A stretch of 64,000 nucleotides of DNA from Ramlibacter tataouinensis (GCF_001580455.1 NZ_CP010951.1:4303001-4367000); one strand, 5' to 3'; numbered from the stretch's first letter, positions 45,133 through 54,677 are shown. The notes: generated by a model from the letters alone, not told the origin. Numbers and translations are program-made.

Positions 45133-47012
45133 ACGAAGCCGTCGTCCATGTGCACCCGGCCGGCCGGCTGGCCGCCTTGGTCGGCAATCCCAACGCCGGC
45201 AAGACGGCGTTGTTCAACCGGCTGACGGGCAGCAACCAGAAGGTGGCCAACTACGCCGGGGTCACGATCGAGCGCAAGGAAGGCCGGCTGGCCCTGGCAT
45301 CCGGCAAGACCGTGCGGGTGCTGGACCTGCCGGGCACCTACAGCCTGCATCCGCGCTCGCCCGACGAGCGGATCACCTGCGAAGTCCTGCTGGGACAAGC
45401 GCAAGGGGAGAAGCGCCCGGACCTGGTGGTCTGCGTGGTGGATGCCACCAACCTGCGGCGCGGCCTGCGCCTGGTGCTGGGTGTGAAGCGAATGGGCCTG
45501 CCCTGCGTGGTGGCCTTGAACATGGCGGACCTGGCCACGAGCCGGGGCATCCGTATCGACGCGCAGGCACTGGCGCGCGAACTGGGCGTGCCGGTGGTGA
45601 CCACGGTGGCGGTGCAGGGCGATGGCGACGCCGCATTGCGCGATCTGCTCGAGCGGCCCCAGTCCTGGCAGCGCCCGGACGCGCCGGCGCCGACGTCTCC
45701 GCCCGCCGCCGACGTCCCCGATCACATGACCGTGCGGGCCATGCTGCAGCGCCTGGGCCTGGACGAACTCGCGCCGCACCTGACCAGCGACCGGATCGAC
45801 CGGGTGGTGCTGCACCCGGTGGCGGGACCGCTCCTGCTGGCGCTTCTGCTGTTCCTGATGTTCCAGGCGGTGTTTGCCTGGGCAGAGGCCCCCATGGCCT
45901 GGATCGAAGCCGGTACCGCGTGGCTGGCCGCCACCGTGGGCGGGTGGATGCCGGATGGCTATCTGAAAAGCTTCGTCGTGGACGGCCTGATCGCCGGCGT
46001 GGGCGGCGTCGTGGTGTTCCTGCCGCAGATCCTGATCCTGTTCTTCTTCATCCTGGTGCTGGAGGAGTCGGGCTACCTGCCGCGCGCGGCCTTCCTGCTG
46101 GATCGCATCATGGGCGGCGTCGGCCTCTCCGGCCGGTCCTTCATCCCGCTGCTTTCCAGCTTTGCCTGCGCCATTCCCGGCATCATGGCCACCCGCACCA
46201 TCGCCAATCCGCGTGACCGGCTGGTGACCATCATGATCGCGCCGATGATGACCTGCTCGGCGCGGCTGCCGGTATATGCGCTGCTGATCGGCGCCTTCAT
46301 TCCCCGCCGCGAGGTTGGGCCCGGCTTCGAGTTGCAAGGGCTGGTGCTGTTCGCGCTGTATCTGGCCGGCATCATCGGATCACTGGCTGTGGCCTGGGTG
46401 CTCAAGCGCTTTACCAGTCACGGCCAGGTGCGGCCCTTGATGATGGAACTGCCCACCTACCATTGGCCGCGCGCGCGCAACGTGGGCCTGGGCCTGTGGC
46501 AGCGCGCACTCATCTTCCTCAATCGCGTGGGCGGCATCATCCTGGTGCTGACCATCGCCTTGTGGTTCCTGGCCAGTGTCCCGGCGCCGCCCGTGGGAGC
46601 GACCCAGCCGGCGATCGAGTACAGCCTGGCCGGGATGCTGGGCAAGGGGCTGGCCGTTCTGCTGGAGCCGATCGGCTTCAACTGGCAGATCAGCATCGCG
46701 CTGGTGCCCGGCATGGCGGCACGTGAAGTCGCAGTGAGCGCGCTGGGCACGGTCTATGCGCTGTCGGCCAGCGGTGACGACACCGCGAAGGCGCTGATGC
46801 CGCTGATCGCCCAGAGCTGGAGCCTGGCGACAGCGCTGTCGCTGCTGGCCTGGTACGTGTTCGCGCCGCAATGCCTGGCCACGCTGGCCACGGTCAAGCG
46901 GGAGACCGGCGGCTGGCGCTGGCCGCTCGTGATGGCCGGGTACCTGTTTGCGCTGGCCTACACCGCGTCGTTCGTCACCTACCGGGTGGCGTCGGCGCTC
47001 GGGTGGGGGTGA
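45129..47012 (+). CDS. feoB: Ferrous iron transport protein B
   Basis: 627-residue Fe2+ permease: an N-terminal G domain (G1 GNPNAGKTALFN, G2/switch ANYAGVTIERKEG, G3 DLPGTYSL, G4-like NMAD) and a polytopic membrane domain with two gate motifs (LSSFACAIPGIMATRTIANPRDRL and VPGMAAREVAVSALG). It is shorter than E. coli FeoB (773) mainly in the region after the G domain and at the C-terminus; no feoC follows. It is convergent with the 60-aa membrane protein gene, stop against stop. Confidence 0.95.
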   Translation: MNEAVVHVHPAGRLAALVGNPNAGKTALFNRLTGSNQKVANYAGVTIERKEGRLALASGKTVRVLDLPGTYSLHPRSPDERITCEVLLGQAQGEKRPDLVVCVVDATNLRRGLRLVLGVKRMGLPCVVALNMADLATSRGIRIDAQALARELGVPVVTTVAVQGDGDAALRDLLERPQSWQRPDAPAPTSPPAADVPDHMTVRAMLQRLGLDELAPHLTSDRIDRVVLHPVAGPLLLALLLFLMFQAVFAWAEAPMAWIEAGTAWLAATVGGWMPDGYLKSFVVDGLIAGVGGVVVFLPQILILFFFILVLEESGYLPRAAFLLDRIMGGVGLSGRSFIPLLSSFACAIPGIMATRTIANPRDRLVTIMIAPMMTCSARLPVYALLIGAFIPRREVGPGFELQGLVLFALYLAGIIGSLAVAWVLKRFTSHGQVRPLMMELPTYHWPRARNVGLGLWQRALIFLNRVGGIILVLTIALWFLASVPAPPVGATQPAIEYSLAGMLGKGLAVLLEPIGFNWQISIALVPGMAAREVAVSALGTVYALSASGDDTAKALMPLIAQSWSLATALSLLAWYVFAPQCLATLATVKRETGGWRWPLVMAGYLFALAYTASFVTYRVASALGWG

Positions 47013-47195
47013 TCAGTCGCGGCGTCGCGGCCTTGCCCAGTGCCAGGCCATGACGGCCACGGGGACACCCAGTCCGACCCAGGACCAGATGTCGCCCGGG
47101 CCGCCGTCGGACACCAGGGCCGTGACCAGCCCGCTCGCCGTCAGAACGCCGAGGACGATGGGCCAGCCCCAGATGCGCCGGAACGCCGGACTCAT
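47013..47195 (-). CDS. Small two-helix membrane protein coupled to the PepSY gene
   Basis: 60-residue protein with two hydrophobic segments (about 10-29 and 38-53) and a basic end (RPRRRD). The frame is open far upstream only because it shadows the PepSY gene; the true ATG at 47195 overlaps the PepSY TGA (ATGA). I do not recognise a family. The coupling suggests a subunit of the PepSY protein, with expression tied to the Fur-controlled receptor operon. Confidence 0.7.
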   Translation of the reverse strand: MSPAFRRIWGWPIVLGVLTASGLVTALVSDGGPGDIWSWVGLGVPVAVMAWHWARPRRRD

Positions 47196-48340
47196 TGGGC
47201 GGCCTCCGCCAGCGTCACGTCCGCTTCCTGCGTCAGCGGCTGTGGCGCCTTGCGCTTGAACCACAGGTACAGGCCACTGCCCAGCACCACGATGGTGGCC
47301 AGGTCCAGCAATGTCCAAAGAATCTTCATCGGCAGGCCGGCGTAGTCGCCGAAATGCAAGGGCTGCGACAGCAGCAGTGCCGTCAGGTACCAGGGCGCCG
47401 CCGGCGCTGCGGTCACTTCCGCCGTACGCGCATCCACCAGCACGGGCTGGACCAGGCGCGAGGTCAGCGGGGTGCCGCCTTTCATGAAGAAGGTCGTGTG
47501 GTGCGGGCTGGAGAAAGCGGTGCCTGGGTAGGCTGCGAAGGCGAGCCGCGCCCCGGGCAGGCGGGCGCGGGCGGCGTCGAAGGACTTCTGCACCGAGGCG
47601 CGCTCGTCGACCGGAACAATGGACAGGCCCTTGTAGGGCTCGAGCAGGTGGGTCAGCTGGTCGTGCTGCCAGTACTTGATCAGCAGGTCGGCCCAAGTGT
47701 TGATCATGCCGGTGGCGCCGACCACGAAGACCCAGGTGAGCGTCACGATGCCCAGCAGGTTGTGCAGGTCCAGCCATTTGACGCGTGGCGAGCGGTCGCG
47801 CCGCACCGCCCCGAACTCCAGCTTGCGCATGAAGGGCGCATACAGCACGACGCCGGAAACGATGGCCACCAGCAGCAGCAGGCCCATCAGCCCCAGGAAC
47901 AGCTTGCCGGCCAGACCGGCGAACAGGTCCACGTGCAGTTTGAGCATCACCCACATGAAGCCCTCGTTGAACCGGGGCTGGGCCAGCACGGCGCCGGTGC
48001 GCGCATCGACGACCACCGAACGGAAGTCGTCGGTGGGATCGGGCGTGGGGGTCATCGTCACGAACCAGAGGTCGTCGCTCTCCTCGTCGGGCGATGAGAA
48101 CTGCACGACCCGGTCCGGGTGCTGCGCCCGCGCCACCTCCAGCACCTTGTCCAGCCTGACCTGGGGCGTGCCCGCCGGCATGGGCGGGGCCTCCACTTCC
48201 GCGCCCGTCAGGTGCCCGATCTCATGGTGGAAGATCAGCGGCAGGCCCGTCAGGCACAGCAGCAGCATGAAGACGGTGCACACCAGGCTGCTCCACTTGT
48301 GGAGCCAGGACCAGGTCTTGATGGAACGGGCGCTGAGCAT
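47192..48340 (-). CDS. PepSY-associated TM (PiuB-like) membrane protein
   Basis: 382-residue inner-membrane protein with four main helices (about 15-38, 138-163, 195-220, 345-370) and two periplasmic PepSY-like domains. The first helix pair carries WSWLHKWSSLVCTVFMLLLCLTGLPLIFHHE, with the His typical of this family. Members next to siderophore receptors (PiuB, FsrB type) are thought to reduce ferric siderophore in the periplasm using haem or flavin. It lies 20 bp after the TonB receptor in the same operon. ATG 48340 is the first start after the receptor stop. Confidence 0.88.
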   Translation of the reverse strand: MLSARSIKTWSWLHKWSSLVCTVFMLLLCLTGLPLIFHHEIGHLTGAEVEAPPMPAGTPQVRLDKVLEVARAQHPDRVVQFSSPDEESDDLWFVTMTPTPDPTDDFRSVVVDARTGAVLAQPRFNEGFMWVMLKLHVDLFAGLAGKLFLGLMGLLLLVAIVSGVVLYAPFMRKLEFGAVRRDRSPRVKWLDLHNLLGIVTLTWVFVVGATGMINTWADLLIKYWQHDQLTHLLEPYKGLSIVPVDERASVQKSFDAARARLPGARLAFAAYPGTAFSSPHHTTFFMKGGTPLTSRLVQPVLVDARTAEVTAAPAAPWYLTALLLSQPLHFGDYAGLPMKILWTLLDLATIVVLGSGLYLWFKRKAPQPLTQEADVTLAEAAQ

Positions 48341-48360
48341 GCCGTGTTTCGAAACGCACT

Positions 48361-50535
48361 TCAGAAGTCGACGCTGGCGCTCAGGTTGAAGGTACGCGGC
48401 GCGCCCACCACCAGGTAGCCGGCGCCGGGGAAGCCGCCGGTGGAGGTCCAGTAGTTGCGGTCGGCGACGTTGTCGACGCGCGCCCGCAGCGTGAGCAGCT
48501 TGCCCTGCACCTCGGTCAGGTAGCGCACGCCGGCGTCCAGGCGGCTGTAGCCGGCGACCTTCAGCGTGTTGGCGGCATCGGCATAGCGCGAACCGCCGCC
48601 GACCACGCGCGCGTCCAGGGCCAGGCCCTTCAGGCCGGGGACGTCCCATTCGACGCCGAGCGAGCCTTGCGCCTGCGGCACGCCGATCACGCGCTTGCCG
48701 TTGGTGGCGGGATCGCCGGTCTCGAGTTGCTCGGCGTCCAGCCAGGTGATGCCGCCCAGCACGCGCAGGCCGCGGGTGGCTTCGCCGAAGGCACTCAGTT
48801 CCACGCCCTGGTGGCGGTCCTTGCCGCCGGCCGTGAACACGCCGCCGGCGTCGATCAGCGAACGGGGTCGGGTGGTGGAGAAGAGCGCGATCGCGCCGCC
48901 CAGGCGCCCGCCGTCGTACTTCAGTCCGACCTCCTTCTGCTTGGAGACGAAGGGCGCCAGGCTCTGTCCGCGGTTCGATGCCTGCAGCGGCGCGGTGTCG
49001 CCCTGGGTCAGGCCCTCGATGTAATTGGCATAGGCCGACAGCTGCTTGCTGGCCTTCCACACCACGCCGGCCACGGGACTGGTGCGGCTCTGGTCGTAGT
49101 CGGGGGGCAGCAGTGCGCCGGTGTTGTAGTCGAAGTTGGAGATGTGCAGGTTCTGGTGGCGCGCGCCCACCGTCAGCAGCACGCTGTCGCCGGCCAGCGA
49201 CAGGGTGTCGCCGATGGCGTAGCTGGTGAGCTTGGTGCGCCCCGTCACGCCGGGCGCGGCCAGCACGCCACCGGTGAAGGCCGAACTGGTGAAGGCCGGC
49301 AGCGGCGAGAACACCGGGTGGTAGAGGTTGGTCGCCTGGGTGTTGAAGAAGTCCCAGGCATAGGCCGCCTTCTTCTCCAGGTCGAAGGTGGCGGCCGCCA
49401 GCACCCATTCATGGCCCACCGAGCCGGTGCGCAGCTTGCCGCGCACGCCGATCTCGCCGGTATCCACGGCATCCTCGCGCGTGTTGTCGAAGCGCGAGGT
49501 GCGGCCGGCGCCGGTGGCTGCGTCGGTCAGGTCGAAGTTGGCGAGCGAGTTGGCTTCTTCGCTGCGGCGCATGCCCCAGGCGCCCCAAGCCGTGACGTCT
49601 GGCGTGATGTCCCATTCGCCGCGCAGCGTGCCGAACACGTCCTTCTCGTTGGAGTAGGTCCAGGGCTGGGCGAAGTTCGTTTGGGCGCCGGGCGCCTCGG
49701 GAATGAAGGCGACGCCGACCGGCGTGACGTTGGTACGGGTGCGCTTCAGGCGGTTGTCCTGGAAGCCGATGTCGCCGGACAGTCGGACGTTCCGGCTGCG
49801 CCAGTCCAGGCCCACCGAGGCCACGCTGGTGCTGGCATTCTCGTCGTCGACGCCGGTGCCGCCGTTGCGGTAGCCGGCGTTGACCCGCACGCCGGTGGAC
49901 GCATCGGGCCCGAAGCGGCGGGCGACGTCGGCCGACGCGCTGCCCCAGCCGCCGGTGCCGGCGCCCACCGTGACGCGGCTCAGCGCTTCGTTCGGCGCGC
50001 GCTTGGGCAGCAGGTTGATGCCGCCGCCCAGCCCGCCGCCGCCCGGCGTCGCACCGGTCAGGAAGGCCGAGGCGCCGTGGAGCACCTCGACGCGCTCGAA
50101 CAGTTCGGTCGCGATGTACTGGCGCGGCAGCAGGCTGTAGAGGCCGTTGTAGGCCACGTCATCCGAGTTCAGGATGAAGCCGCGGATGAAGTACGACTCC
50201 TGGAAGTTGCCGAAGCCGCGCGCCACGTTGACGAAGGGGTCGTTCTGCAGCACTTCGCCGACGCTGCGCGCCTGCCGGTCCTGGATCAGCTCGTTGGTGA
50301 AGCTGGTGATGGAGAACGGCGTCTCCATGTTGTCCTTGGTGCCCAGGATGCCGGCGCGGCCGCCGCGTGCCACCTGGCCGCCGGGGTAGGGCGCGGACAA
50401 GCCCTGTGCCGAAGCGTCGGCGCTCGCATTGACCGTGACGGTGGGCAGGGTGACGGTGCCTTGGGCCTGAGCCCAGGCCGCGGGAAGGTGCAGGGACAGG
50501 GCGGCTGCGAACGCAACCGGAGTGAGCTTGGTCAT
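48361..50535 (-). CDS. TonB-dependent siderophore receptor
   Basis: 724-residue outer-membrane receptor: signal peptide (cleavage near AWAQ-A), TonB-box-like LPTVTVNA, plug domain (about 60-175; DNMETPFSITSFTNELI, then YFIRGFILNSDDV), and a 22-strand barrel ending in NLSASVDF with the terminal Phe required for BamA recognition. It belongs to the FhuE/FpvA-like siderophore group (TIGR01783 type); the ligand is unknown. A perfect palindromic Fur box lies 128 nt upstream. Confidence 0.94.
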   Translation of the reverse strand: MTKLTPVAFAAALSLHLPAAWAQAQGTVTLPTVTVNASADASAQGLSAPYPGGQVARGGRAGILGTKDNMETPFSITSFTNELIQDRQARSVGEVLQNDPFVNVARGFGNFQESYFIRGFILNSDDVAYNGLYSLLPRQYIATELFERVEVLHGASAFLTGATPGGGGLGGGINLLPKRAPNEALSRVTVGAGTGGWGSASADVARRFGPDASTGVRVNAGYRNGGTGVDDENASTSVASVGLDWRSRNVRLSGDIGFQDNRLKRTRTNVTPVGVAFIPEAPGAQTNFAQPWTYSNEKDVFGTLRGEWDITPDVTAWGAWGMRRSEEANSLANFDLTDAATGAGRTSRFDNTREDAVDTGEIGVRGKLRTGSVGHEWVLAAATFDLEKKAAYAWDFFNTQATNLYHPVFSPLPAFTSSAFTGGVLAAPGVTGRTKLTSYAIGDTLSLAGDSVLLTVGARHQNLHISNFDYNTGALLPPDYDQSRTSPVAGVVWKASKQLSAYANYIEGLTQGDTAPLQASNRGQSLAPFVSKQKEVGLKYDGGRLGGAIALFSTTRPRSLIDAGGVFTAGGKDRHQGVELSAFGEATRGLRVLGGITWLDAEQLETGDPATNGKRVIGVPQAQGSLGVEWDVPGLKGLALDARVVGGGSRYADAANTLKVAGYSRLDAGVRYLTEVQGKLLTLRARVDNVADRNYWTSTGGFPGAGYLVVGAPRTFNLSASVDF

Positions 50536-50662
50536 TTCTTGTCGGCGGGGTGACGCAAGCCGTGCAGCGCGGGAAAGGGACGCGGCATGGCCGATGCTTC
50601 AGTTTCTGGCTGGCATCGCCATGGGGCGCGCTGGCTATCAGTACGCTACTGTACCAGACAGA

Positions 50663-50677
50663 TGCGAATAATTCGCA
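50663..50677 (-). promoter_or_regulatory. Fur box upstream of the first TonB receptor
   Basis: TGCGAAT-A-ATTCGCA is a perfect palindrome (extends to ATGCGAATAATTCGCAT, 50662-50678) and shares 13 of 15 bases with the feoA site. It covers the -35 region of a promoter with -10 TACAGT on the minus strand. It touches the stop codon of the oxidase gene, so this promoter restarts transcription for the receptor-PepSY unit. Confidence 0.75.
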
Positions 50678-51745
50678 TTACTGTGACGAAGCTTGCAGTA
50701 GGTCAAGGTCCGCGTCGGCGGGGCGGCGCAGCCCGCACTGCGCCATGCTCAGTTCCAGTTCGTCCGAGAGCAGGCGCAGCACGTGCGCCACGCCCATGGC
50801 GCCGGCTACCGCTAGCCCATGAATCACCGGACGGCCGACGAGCACGGCGCGCGCGCCCAGGGCCAGCGCCTTCAGGATGTCCGTGCCGCTGACGATGCCG
50901 CCGTCGACCAGCAAGGGCAGGGCGTCGCCCACGGCCTCGGCGATGCGGGGCAAGGCCAATGCCGTGGCGGGCGCGGAGTCGAGGGTGCGGCCGCCATGGT
51001 TGGAGACGATCACCCCGTCGACCCGCAGCCGCGCCGCTTCGCGCGCATCCTGCGGATGCAGGATGCCTTTGAGCAGCACCGGCAGGCGGGTGTGCGCCCG
51101 CAGCCAGGCGATGTCGTCCCAGGTGGGCGCCTGTTGCAGCACCTCGCGCAGCGACGCGGACGACGGGACGGCGCCGGTGCCTGCGGGTACGACCCCGGCG
51201 CGCGAGGCGCGCACGCTGGCATCCACCGTCAGCACCAGCGCCTCGAAGCCGGCAGCCTCGACGCGCCGCACCTGTTCCAGCGTGGCGGCGCGGCCTTCCT
51301 GGAAGTAGAGCTGGTGCCACAGGGGCCCGCGCCCGGCGTCGCCGCGCACGGCCTGGATCACTTTCTCCATCGGCACGCTGGACTGCGCGCTGAGCACCAG
51401 TCCCACGCCCTGCGCCGCGGCCGCCAGCGCGGTCGCCAGTTCGCCATCGGGATGGGCCAGCTGCTGCAGCGCCATCGGCGCGACCAGCAGGGGCGACGGC
51501 CAGGCGCGTCCGAACAGCACGGTTGTCAGGTCGAGGTCGGCGACGGGACGCAGCACCCGGGGCCAGAGCGCGATGGCGTCCCAGGCTGCCACGTTGGCTC
51601 GTGCCGTGATGCCCTTGCCGGCGAAGGCCGAGAAGTAGGCCCAGGCCTGCGGATCCATGCGCTCACGGGCCAGGGCCTCGTAGTCCGCCAGACCGACCCC
51701 GTCCGGGATGCGCTGCAGGGCCGGCGTGCTCAAGTCTCGGCCCAC
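50678..51745 (-). CDS. FMN-dependent alpha-hydroxy-acid oxidase (lactate oxidase/dehydrogenase family)
   Basis: 355-residue TIM-barrel flavoenzyme of the LldD/glycolate oxidase family. The catalytic His is in VIVSNHGGRTLD (about 248), the FMN-binding LLVAPMALQQLAHPDGE is present, and LWHQLYFQEG and VDGGIVSGTDILKALALGARAVLVGRP complete the site. No membrane-binding insert is evident, so it is closer to soluble oxidases than to LldD. It oxidises an L-2-hydroxy acid to the keto acid. The start is GTG 51745 or TTG 51733 (TTGA overlap with piuC). Lying after a siderophore receptor and piuC, it may act on hydroxy-carboxylate siderophores (inference). Confidence 0.88.
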   Translation of the reverse strand: MGRDLSTPALQRIPDGVGLADYEALARERMDPQAWAYFSAFAGKGITARANVAAWDAIALWPRVLRPVADLDLTTVLFGRAWPSPLLVAPMALQQLAHPDGELATALAAAAQGVGLVLSAQSSVPMEKVIQAVRGDAGRGPLWHQLYFQEGRAATLEQVRRVEAAGFEALVLTVDASVRASRAGVVPAGTGAVPSSASLREVLQQAPTWDDIAWLRAHTRLPVLLKGILHPQDAREAARLRVDGVIVSNHGGRTLDSAPATALALPRIAEAVGDALPLLVDGGIVSGTDILKALALGARAVLVGRPVIHGLAVAGAMGVAHVLRLLSDELELSMAQCGLRRPADADLDLLQASSQ

Positions 51746-52407
51746 ATCCGCAAGAGGTTGTGATAAGTGCCGGTGAGCGCGATGGTGCTCGGACTTTCAC
51801 CGTGCTCGGTGCGCAGCGCGATCAGCGCATCGTCCAATTCGAGCAGCAGGCGGCGCTGCTCCGGATCGCGCACCATGCTTTCGATCCAGAAGAACGAGGC
51901 CACCCGGGCGCCGCGCGTCACCGGCGTCACCTCGTGCACGCTGGTGCCGGGGTACAGCACCGCCTGGCCGGCCGGCAGCTTGACCCGCTGCGGGGTGCCG
52001 CTGCCGTGGATCACCAGTTCTCCGCCGTCATAGCTGTCCGGGTCGGCGAAGAACACGGTGCAGGACAGGTCGGTGCGCACCCGTGCGCCGTTCTCGGCGA
52101 AACGGATGGCATTGTCGACATGGCTGCCGTAGAAGTTGGTCCCGCCGCTGTAGCGGTTGAACTGCGGCGGGAACACCTTGCGCGGCAGGGCCGCAGCCAG
52201 GAAGCGCGGCGAGCGCTCCAGCGCCCGCGTCAGCAAGGCCTGCAGCGCGCGCGCCGCCTCGCTGCCCTTGGCCAGCTGCTGGTTGTTCTTCGCCTGCACG
52301 GCCTGGGTGCCGGCGGTCGCCCGCCCGTCCACCCATTCCGCGCCCTCGAGGAGCCGGCGGGCTTCGCGCAGCTCCTCATCGGACAGGAGTTGAAAGGTCA
52401 GCAGCAT
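51730..52407 (-). CDS. piuC: PiuC/YbiX family Fe(II)/2-oxoglutarate PKHD-type hydroxylase
   Basis: 225-residue dioxygenase with the Fe(II) ligands H-x-D in FYGSHVDNAIR (about 95-97) and a distal His in TSVHEVTPVTRGARVASFFW (about 155), followed by the Arg for 2-oxoglutarate. PiuC genes lie next to TonB receptors in many Gram-negatives and are iron-repressed; the hydroxylated substrate is unknown. The frame is open upstream inside the receptor gene, but ATG 52407 begins the homology (MLLTFQLLSDEEL). It overlaps the oxidase gene. Confidence 0.9.
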   Translation of the reverse strand: MLLTFQLLSDEELREARRLLEGAEWVDGRATAGTQAVQAKNNQQLAKGSEAARALQALLTRALERSPRFLAAALPRKVFPPQFNRYSGGTNFYGSHVDNAIRFAENGARVRTDLSCTVFFADPDSYDGGELVIHGSGTPQRVKLPAGQAVLYPGTSVHEVTPVTRGARVASFFWIESMVRDPEQRRLLLELDDALIALRTEHGESPSTIALTGTYHNLLRMWAET

Positions 52408-52427
52408 GTGTCGATGTCCCCAGGGTC

Positions 52428-54677
52428 TCAGAAGCGCGCGGTCGCCGTCACCTGCAGCAGGCGGCCCAGGCCCGGAACGTAGTGGCCGCGGTAGAGCGAC
52501 TCGCCATAGTACTTGTCGCCCACGTTGGTCAGATTGGCCTTGACGCTGAACTGGTCGTTGATCAGGTATTCGGCCATCAGGTCGACGGTGGCGAAGCCGG
52601 GGGCCTCCCAGATCGGTGCCGTGACGTCGGCGGGTGCCTGCGGGCTGCGGAAGTTCACGCCGGCACCAGCGCGCCACTTCGGCGTGAACTGGTAGGTCGT
52701 CCAGAAAGTGCCACTGTGCTTGGGCGTCAGTCCGGGGCGGTCGCCGACGCGGTTGCCACCGGTAATGACGGTGGAAGCGGCCTCGTCGACCCTCGCGATG
52801 GGCATCCACATGTAGGAGCCGTACACCTCCCATTGCGGCGTCAGGCGTCCGACCAGGTCGATCTCGAGGCCTGCGGTGTGGCGCTTGCCGGTCAGGAGCA
52901 GCCGTGTGGCCGCCGAGTCGGGGTCGGTGTTGCGCTCGTGCATCTTCTCCGAATAGAAGATGGCCAGCCGGGTGGAGTAGCGGCGGTCGGCCGAGTCCAG
53001 CTTGGCGCCCAGTTCGAAGTTCTGACTCTCTTCCGGCGGCGTGTTGGCGCTTTGCGCGTTGTACGAGTAGGTGTCGCCCGAGGTGTTGTACGAGTTCCCC
53101 CAGGAGAAGTGGTAGGAACGGAAGGCGTCGGGCTGGTACAGCACGCCGAAGCGGCCGCTCCAGTTGGCGATCTTCTGCCGGTAGTGCGTCGTCGTGATGG
53201 GCGCCGGCGCGTTGGCGGGAAGGCCGAACTGGTTGTACTGGCCGTCCATGTAGTCGTAGCGCAGGCCGCCAAGCAGCTTCCATGCGCTCGTGACTTGCAT
53301 CAGGTCTTGCACGTAGACGCCGGCCGCCTTGGAGACGAAGTCGTTGCTATCGCGCAGCACCCGCAGGCTCTCGTCGATCGCCGCGCCGTCGTCGGGCCTG
53401 CCGATGGTGGTGGGCGGCCCGGCCAGCGTGATCCCGCCCTGGGCGGCGTTGCGGGCCGCGAACACGGCCTTTTCCTCGCGCGAGAAGTCGACCCCGGCCT
53501 GCACGTCGTGCCTGTACCCCAGCGCGTCGAACTTCGTGGAGTAGTCGCTTTGCAGTTGCAAGGTGTCCAGGTTCTGGATCTTCTGGTTCGGGTTGCGCGT
53601 GAGCACGGTGGCCGGGCTGAGCGTCGTCATGTCCACGGGACGCCCGTTCGGCTGCTGGGCAGCGGGGGCGAAGCGGATCACGCTGGCACGCTGGTCGCGT
53701 TCGAACGATCCCGCGCGCAACTGGGTGCGCAGCTCTGCACCGCCTGTGAACCGGTGCACGTGGCGCAGGCTGCCAATCCTGGCCTCGCCCTTGTTGTAGT
53801 CAGAGTCCAGGCCGTAGTAGTTGGTCGGCTTCTGGCCCGGAATCAGGGTCTGGGTGCTGTTGTCCTGGCTGGCCAGGGGCTTGATCCACGGCAAGCCGTA
53901 GTTGATCCCGTTGTCGTTGTTCAAATAGAAGCCGCTGGCGATGAATTCGTCCCGCGTGCCGGTCCCCCAGCGGTACGCGCCAGCAATGCCGTTCTTCTCG
54001 ATACTGCTGCCGGCGCCGTTGTTGTCGGCCGTGGTGGCCATGGCATTGATGCGCAGCGCCGCATCCTGGCCGGTCACGATGTTGAAGTCGCCGGTGAGGC
54101 GGCCGTAGGCGTGGCTTCCCACCGTGGCGCTCACCTCGTGCTGCGTCATCAGGAAGGGCAGCTTGCTCACCTGGTTGACGGCGCCGCCGGTGGAGCCGCG
54201 GCCGAACAGCATGGAGGCTGAACCGCGCAGCACCTCGATGCGATCCATGTTGAAGGTGTCGCGGTCATAGAAGGCCGGATCGCGCATGCCGTCCAGGAAG
54301 ATGTCACCGGTGGTGGCGAGCGAGAAGCCGCGCAGGCGGATGTCTTCCTCGCCGCCCTCGGCCGCCTGGAAGGAGATGCCGGCGGTGTTGCGCAGGGCCT
54401 CCTTCAGCGTGTCGATGTTGCGGTCGTCCATCAGCTTTTCCGTGATCACGGTGATGGACTGGGGGATGTCGCGCAGTTCGTGCGTGCCCTTGCCGATGTT
54501 GGTGGTGGTGGTGCGGAGGGAATCCTTGCCCTGGGGTTCGGCGTTATCGCGCACGGTGACGACCGGCAGGGCGCGGCCGGCTTCGGGAGTGGTCTGTGAC
54601 CAGGCGCTGGCCGACGCGGCCAGCATGAGTGCGCCGAGCGGGAGCAGGGCGAGTTCGGGTGATGTGCGATCGTGCAC
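52428..54677 (-). CDS. TonB-dependent siderophore receptor (Fiu/PiuA-like)
   Basis: 749-residue outer-membrane receptor: signal peptide ending in SASAWSQ, LPVVTVRDNAEPQG (TonB box region), plug domain with IPQSITVITEKLMDDRNIDTLKEAL and IRLRGFSL, and a barrel ending in LLQVTATARF. Adjacency to piuC and the sequence type suggest a catecholate receptor of the Fiu/PiuA group. I choose GTG 54677, which has a perfect GGAGG 8 nt upstream; a TTG at 54692 would place that GGAGG inside the coding region. A Fur box is 118 nt upstream. Confidence 0.92.
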   Translation of the reverse strand: MHDRTSPELALLPLGALMLAASASAWSQTTPEAGRALPVVTVRDNAEPQGKDSLRTTTTNIGKGTHELRDIPQSITVITEKLMDDRNIDTLKEALRNTAGISFQAAEGGEEDIRLRGFSLATTGDIFLDGMRDPAFYDRDTFNMDRIEVLRGSASMLFGRGSTGGAVNQVSKLPFLMTQHEVSATVGSHAYGRLTGDFNIVTGQDAALRINAMATTADNNGAGSSIEKNGIAGAYRWGTGTRDEFIASGFYLNNDNGINYGLPWIKPLASQDNSTQTLIPGQKPTNYYGLDSDYNKGEARIGSLRHVHRFTGGAELRTQLRAGSFERDQRASVIRFAPAAQQPNGRPVDMTTLSPATVLTRNPNQKIQNLDTLQLQSDYSTKFDALGYRHDVQAGVDFSREEKAVFAARNAAQGGITLAGPPTTIGRPDDGAAIDESLRVLRDSNDFVSKAAGVYVQDLMQVTSAWKLLGGLRYDYMDGQYNQFGLPANAPAPITTTHYRQKIANWSGRFGVLYQPDAFRSYHFSWGNSYNTSGDTYSYNAQSANTPPEESQNFELGAKLDSADRRYSTRLAIFYSEKMHERNTDPDSAATRLLLTGKRHTAGLEIDLVGRLTPQWEVYGSYMWMPIARVDEAASTVITGGNRVGDRPGLTPKHSGTFWTTYQFTPKWRAGAGVNFRSPQAPADVTAPIWEAPGFATVDLMAEYLINDQFSVKANLTNVGDKYYGESLYRGHYVPGLGRLLQVTATARF

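Noticed and set aside
47195..48097. 300-codon plus-strand ORF opposite the PepSY gene
   Set aside because: Antisense shadow of a well supported membrane protein gene.
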